Assembly: GCA_024636475.1 (NCBI GenBank)
Contig: JAGXHA010000106.1
Coordinates: forward strand, 1 to 64,000
DNA: 64,000 nucleotides
Reading direction: 5' to 3'
DNA from: Roseobacter sp.
GTDB taxonomy: Bacteria > Pseudomonadota > Alphaproteobacteria > Rhodobacterales > Rhodobacteraceae
Shown: positions 61,457-64,000 of the stretch, piece after piece
How the letters are laid out: each line of letters starts with the position of its first letter
How positions within the stretch are numbered: the stretch's first letter is position 1
Program-made: the position numbers and the translations under genes
The notes under the pieces: generated by a model
What the model saw: the letters and a program-made list of their open reading frames with translations, nothing else
What the model was told of the DNA's origin: nothing
Database searches by the model: none

Positions 61457-62227
61457 ATGACAACCGTCGATCTGAACGCCGATATGGGCGAAAGCTTTGG
61501 TTCCTGGAAAATGGGCGATGATGCGGCTTTGCTGAAAATCATCAGCTCGGCCAATATCGCCTGTGGTGGCCATGCAGGCGATGCCGACGTGATGGCCGCA
61601 ACCATGACCATGGCGCATGACAATGGCGTTGGCATCGGGGCACATCCGGGGTTCATGGACATCGCAGGCTTTGGCCGCAACCGCATGACGATGCCCCTCG
61701 CAACATTGCAAAATCAGGTGCGCTATCAGGTCGGCGCGAGCGTTGGCATGGCCCGTAGCCTTGGCGCGCAGGTACGTCACCTGAAGCTGCACGGCGCGAT
61801 GGCTAATATGGCGTCCGAGGACGAGACCCTCGCCCGCGCGCTATACGATGCCGCGCTAAGCGTCGCCCCTGATCTGATCATCATGGTGCTGGCCGCCACG
61901 GCGCAGCAGGATGCGGCACAAGCCTTGGGCTGCAAATGGGCCGGAGAGATTTTCGCCGACCGCGCCTATAACGACAATGCGACGCTGGTCGATCGCTCAA
62001 AACCCGGTGCCGTGATCCATGATGCCGCCCTTGCCGGGCAGCGGATGGTCAAAATGGTTCAGGCCGGTGCGATCATCACAGAAAGTGGCAAAACCATTCC
62101 CGCCGCCATCGACACCATCTGCCTGCACGGCGACACGCCGGAGGCGGTGGATATTGCACGATCGGTCAGATCAGCGCTGCAAGATGCCGGGATCAAGTTA
62201 AAGTGCTTTGAAGGTCGAAGCGACTGA
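61457..62227 (+). CDS. pxpA: 5-oxoprolinase subunit PxpA (LamB/YcsF family)
   Basis: VDLNADMGESFGSWKMGDDAALLKIISSANIACGGHAGD. Confidence 0.95.
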   Translation: MTTVDLNADMGESFGSWKMGDDAALLKIISSANIACGGHAGDADVMAATMTMAHDNGVGIGAHPGFMDIAGFGRNRMTMPLATLQNQVRYQVGASVGMARSLGAQVRHLKLHGAMANMASEDETLARALYDAALSVAPDLIIMVLAATAQQDAAQALGCKWAGEIFADRAYNDNATLVDRSKPGAVIHDAALAGQRMVKMVQAGAIITESGKTIPAAIDTICLHGDTPEAVDIARSVRSALQDAGIKLKCFEGRSD

Positions 62228-62321
62228 ATGGCAGAGGCGATAATGTTCGGCCCTTAAGCTGTTCGAAGGCAGTTTCGATGTGTTTCCGAAGGCTTCGGCA
62301 TGATGAGGAAAGCGGAGCGTT

Positions 62322-62837
62322 CTATTTGCTCTCAAGAAACTGGTAGGCCTCAAGAAGGGTAGCGGCCAACACATCGAAAAAATCAGGCTCTGTGACATCG
62401 ATCAGCCCATGGGATGTTGGCGTGTCGCCAGTGCTTGCGTCTTCGGATGGATGAAGCGTGAAAAGCGGCGCTGGCGTTGCAAGCAATTCACGGTAGCTGG
62501 CACCTTTACCGTGCTTCAGCACGTTGACGGCGAGGTAAAATTGACGAACCCGTTCGGCAAGGTCGCTTTTATCTGCCGCAAGAAGTTGCGAAATCAGTTT
62601 GCGCGAAAACGGACCCCGTCTAAAGTGATGCTGCATCCGCGCTTCGAAAACAGTGAATATATCAACGGCCAAACCTTCAAGCGCCACAGTTGCATCACGA
62701 AGTTCTTCGGCCTGAGCATCAGAGAAGCCCTGATCGTCCAGATCTTTCGAAATCTCTGAAATGCGATCTTGCGTCGTTCTTGCGTTGGCTTGCGCCGCCA
62801 CAATCAGGTCGGGGACAGTCTGGACAGACTCCATCAT
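62322..62837 (-). CDS. Hypothetical, predicted all-helical protein
   Basis: 171 aa ORF with RVRQFYLAVNVLKHGKGASYREL segment. Confidence 0.6.
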   Translation of the reverse strand: MMESVQTVPDLIVAAQANARTTQDRISEISKDLDDQGFSDAQAEELRDATVALEGLAVDIFTVFEARMQHHFRRGPFSRKLISQLLAADKSDLAERVRQFYLAVNVLKHGKGASYRELLATPAPLFTLHPSEDASTGDTPTSHGLIDVTEPDFFDVLAATLLEAYQFLESK

Positions 62838-63008
62838 TCGTTCTCCTTAATGTGTCATCTCCCTTAAGCTATCGGGCAGGGAATGCCAGCAATAGGATCA
62901 ACAAACACGACTGTTAGAATGTCAGTCCTTGCGATCAAGCGGGTGATCACCGCCGCCGATGCAGCGCAGTGACCGGACGTACCTTGCTTTTGGATTGGAG
63001 CGCGTGCC

Positions 63009-63770
63009 TTAGAACCGAAGCGTAAATGCCCGGCTCAAGCCGAAGCGCACGGTCCACTGGTCTTCGGAGCCTATCGCTGTGATCGGGCTGTCAGCCGCGT
63101 CATTCATTAGTTTTTCATAGCTGACCAATGATTCAAATGCCCAGTTGTCGTCGATACGGTAGGTCGCACCGACTGCCAGCCCGGCACCCAACACACCGCC
63201 ATCTGCCGCGAACGCCCCGAATGACGAGGTGCCCGCTTCAGCTGGTGTGATGCCGAAATATGTGGATGCGTATTCGCTGTTGCCAAGGTTGATGCGTGGG
63301 CCTGCTGTGATTGTCCAACGGTCAGAGGGGCGCATGATCAGATCCGCGCCAAGCGTTCCTGTGACACCGCTGTGCCCGCCAAACCCTTGACGTACTTCGG
63401 CAAAAGCCAGCCAGTTTGTTTCCTGATATGCTACACCAAAGCCCAGTTCGACCGCCGTATCGATATCCGTCGTGCCCGCAAGTTCTGGATTATCTGCCGG
63501 GTCACGCGAGCCGATCACATTGAACGCACCACGAAACGAAAAGCCGTTATTCGGGATCGAACCAATGCCGTTTCCGGAATTGAAAGAGCCCCATTTCAAT
63601 GCACCAAAAGTGAAACCCAGGTCTGGCACCGCAGAGTATGAATTCGAACCCGGGTAGTCAGGCGCTGTGGCCACGCCGCCGCGAAGGGCAAAATTGAAAG
63701 ACCTTTCCTGCGCCGTGGCTGGCACCGCCAAAACAATCATTGCCAGACCGAGGATATAAGAGTGGCGCAT
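63009..63770 (-). CDS. MipA/OmpV-family outer membrane protein
   Basis: Signal peptide; GGVATAPDYPGSNSYSAVPDLGF; C-terminal barrel strand. Confidence 0.88.
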   Translation of the reverse strand: MRHSYILGLAMIVLAVPATAQERSFNFALRGGVATAPDYPGSNSYSAVPDLGFTFGALKWGSFNSGNGIGSIPNNGFSFRGAFNVIGSRDPADNPELAGTTDIDTAVELGFGVAYQETNWLAFAEVRQGFGGHSGVTGTLGADLIMRPSDRWTITAGPRINLGNSEYASTYFGITPAEAGTSSFGAFAADGGVLGAGLAVGATYRIDDNWAFESLVSYEKLMNDAADSPITAIGSEDQWTVRFGLSRAFTLRF

Positions 63771-63911
63771 GAGAACGTCTCCTGAACATTTAAAACAACT
63801 ATCTTTGGTGGCTATATAGTCTGAATTTCATGAATTGGTAGCGCAAAGACAATGGCGCTGAGAGCCGTTAGGCCAGCAGTTTGCACGTGGCCCGGCCGAT
63901 GATGGCCACCA

Positions 63912-63962
63912 CCCGCGCCGCACGGGGATGTGCGTAATGTCGCTGCACCAGACGTGGTTCGG
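63912..63962 (-). pseudogene. Fragment of an IS3-type transposase (rve region)
   Basis: 17-residue match PNHVWCSDITHIPVRRG flanked by unrelated translation. Confidence 0.5.
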
Positions 63963-64000
63963 AGGCATGGTCGACAAATTTACCGGACCTTCCGCCATCA

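Overview
This 64 kb window looks like chromosomal DNA from a Rhodobacteraceae (Roseobacter-type) alphaproteobacterium. That placement rests on gene content and codon/GC feel; no search was run. Most of it is ordinary: PBP1A, glnK-amtB, an aromatic aminotransferase with sseA, smpB, creatinase/gabD, glcDEF, rlmH-rsfS, MscS, leuCD/leuB, a TctABC cluster with GntR, and a dadA-TRAP-pxpBCA cluster with LacI. Accessory or decayed parts are: (i) an IS200/IS605-type element at the left edge with a frameshifted tnpA, a 27-bp perfect inverted repeat over its RBS/start, and a neighbouring OM-protein fragment; (ii) a lower coding-density stretch at about 38.8-45.7 kb with a Crp/Fnr regulator, an orphan HisKA_2/HWE-type kinase behind an FNR-like palindrome, an SH3/glycine-zipper protein and a BLUF photoreceptor; (iii) a solitary Hint-domain protein near tRNA-Arg(CCT); (iv) an IS3-type transposase scrap at the right edge. 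No CRISPR array, prophage or recognisable defence island was seen. I found no single clearly new system. The best leads are the sulfotransferase/DUF5928-type glycosyltransferase pair, the BLUF/HisKA_2 signalling block, the Hint protein, and the 5-oxoproline/D-amino-acid TRAP cluster.
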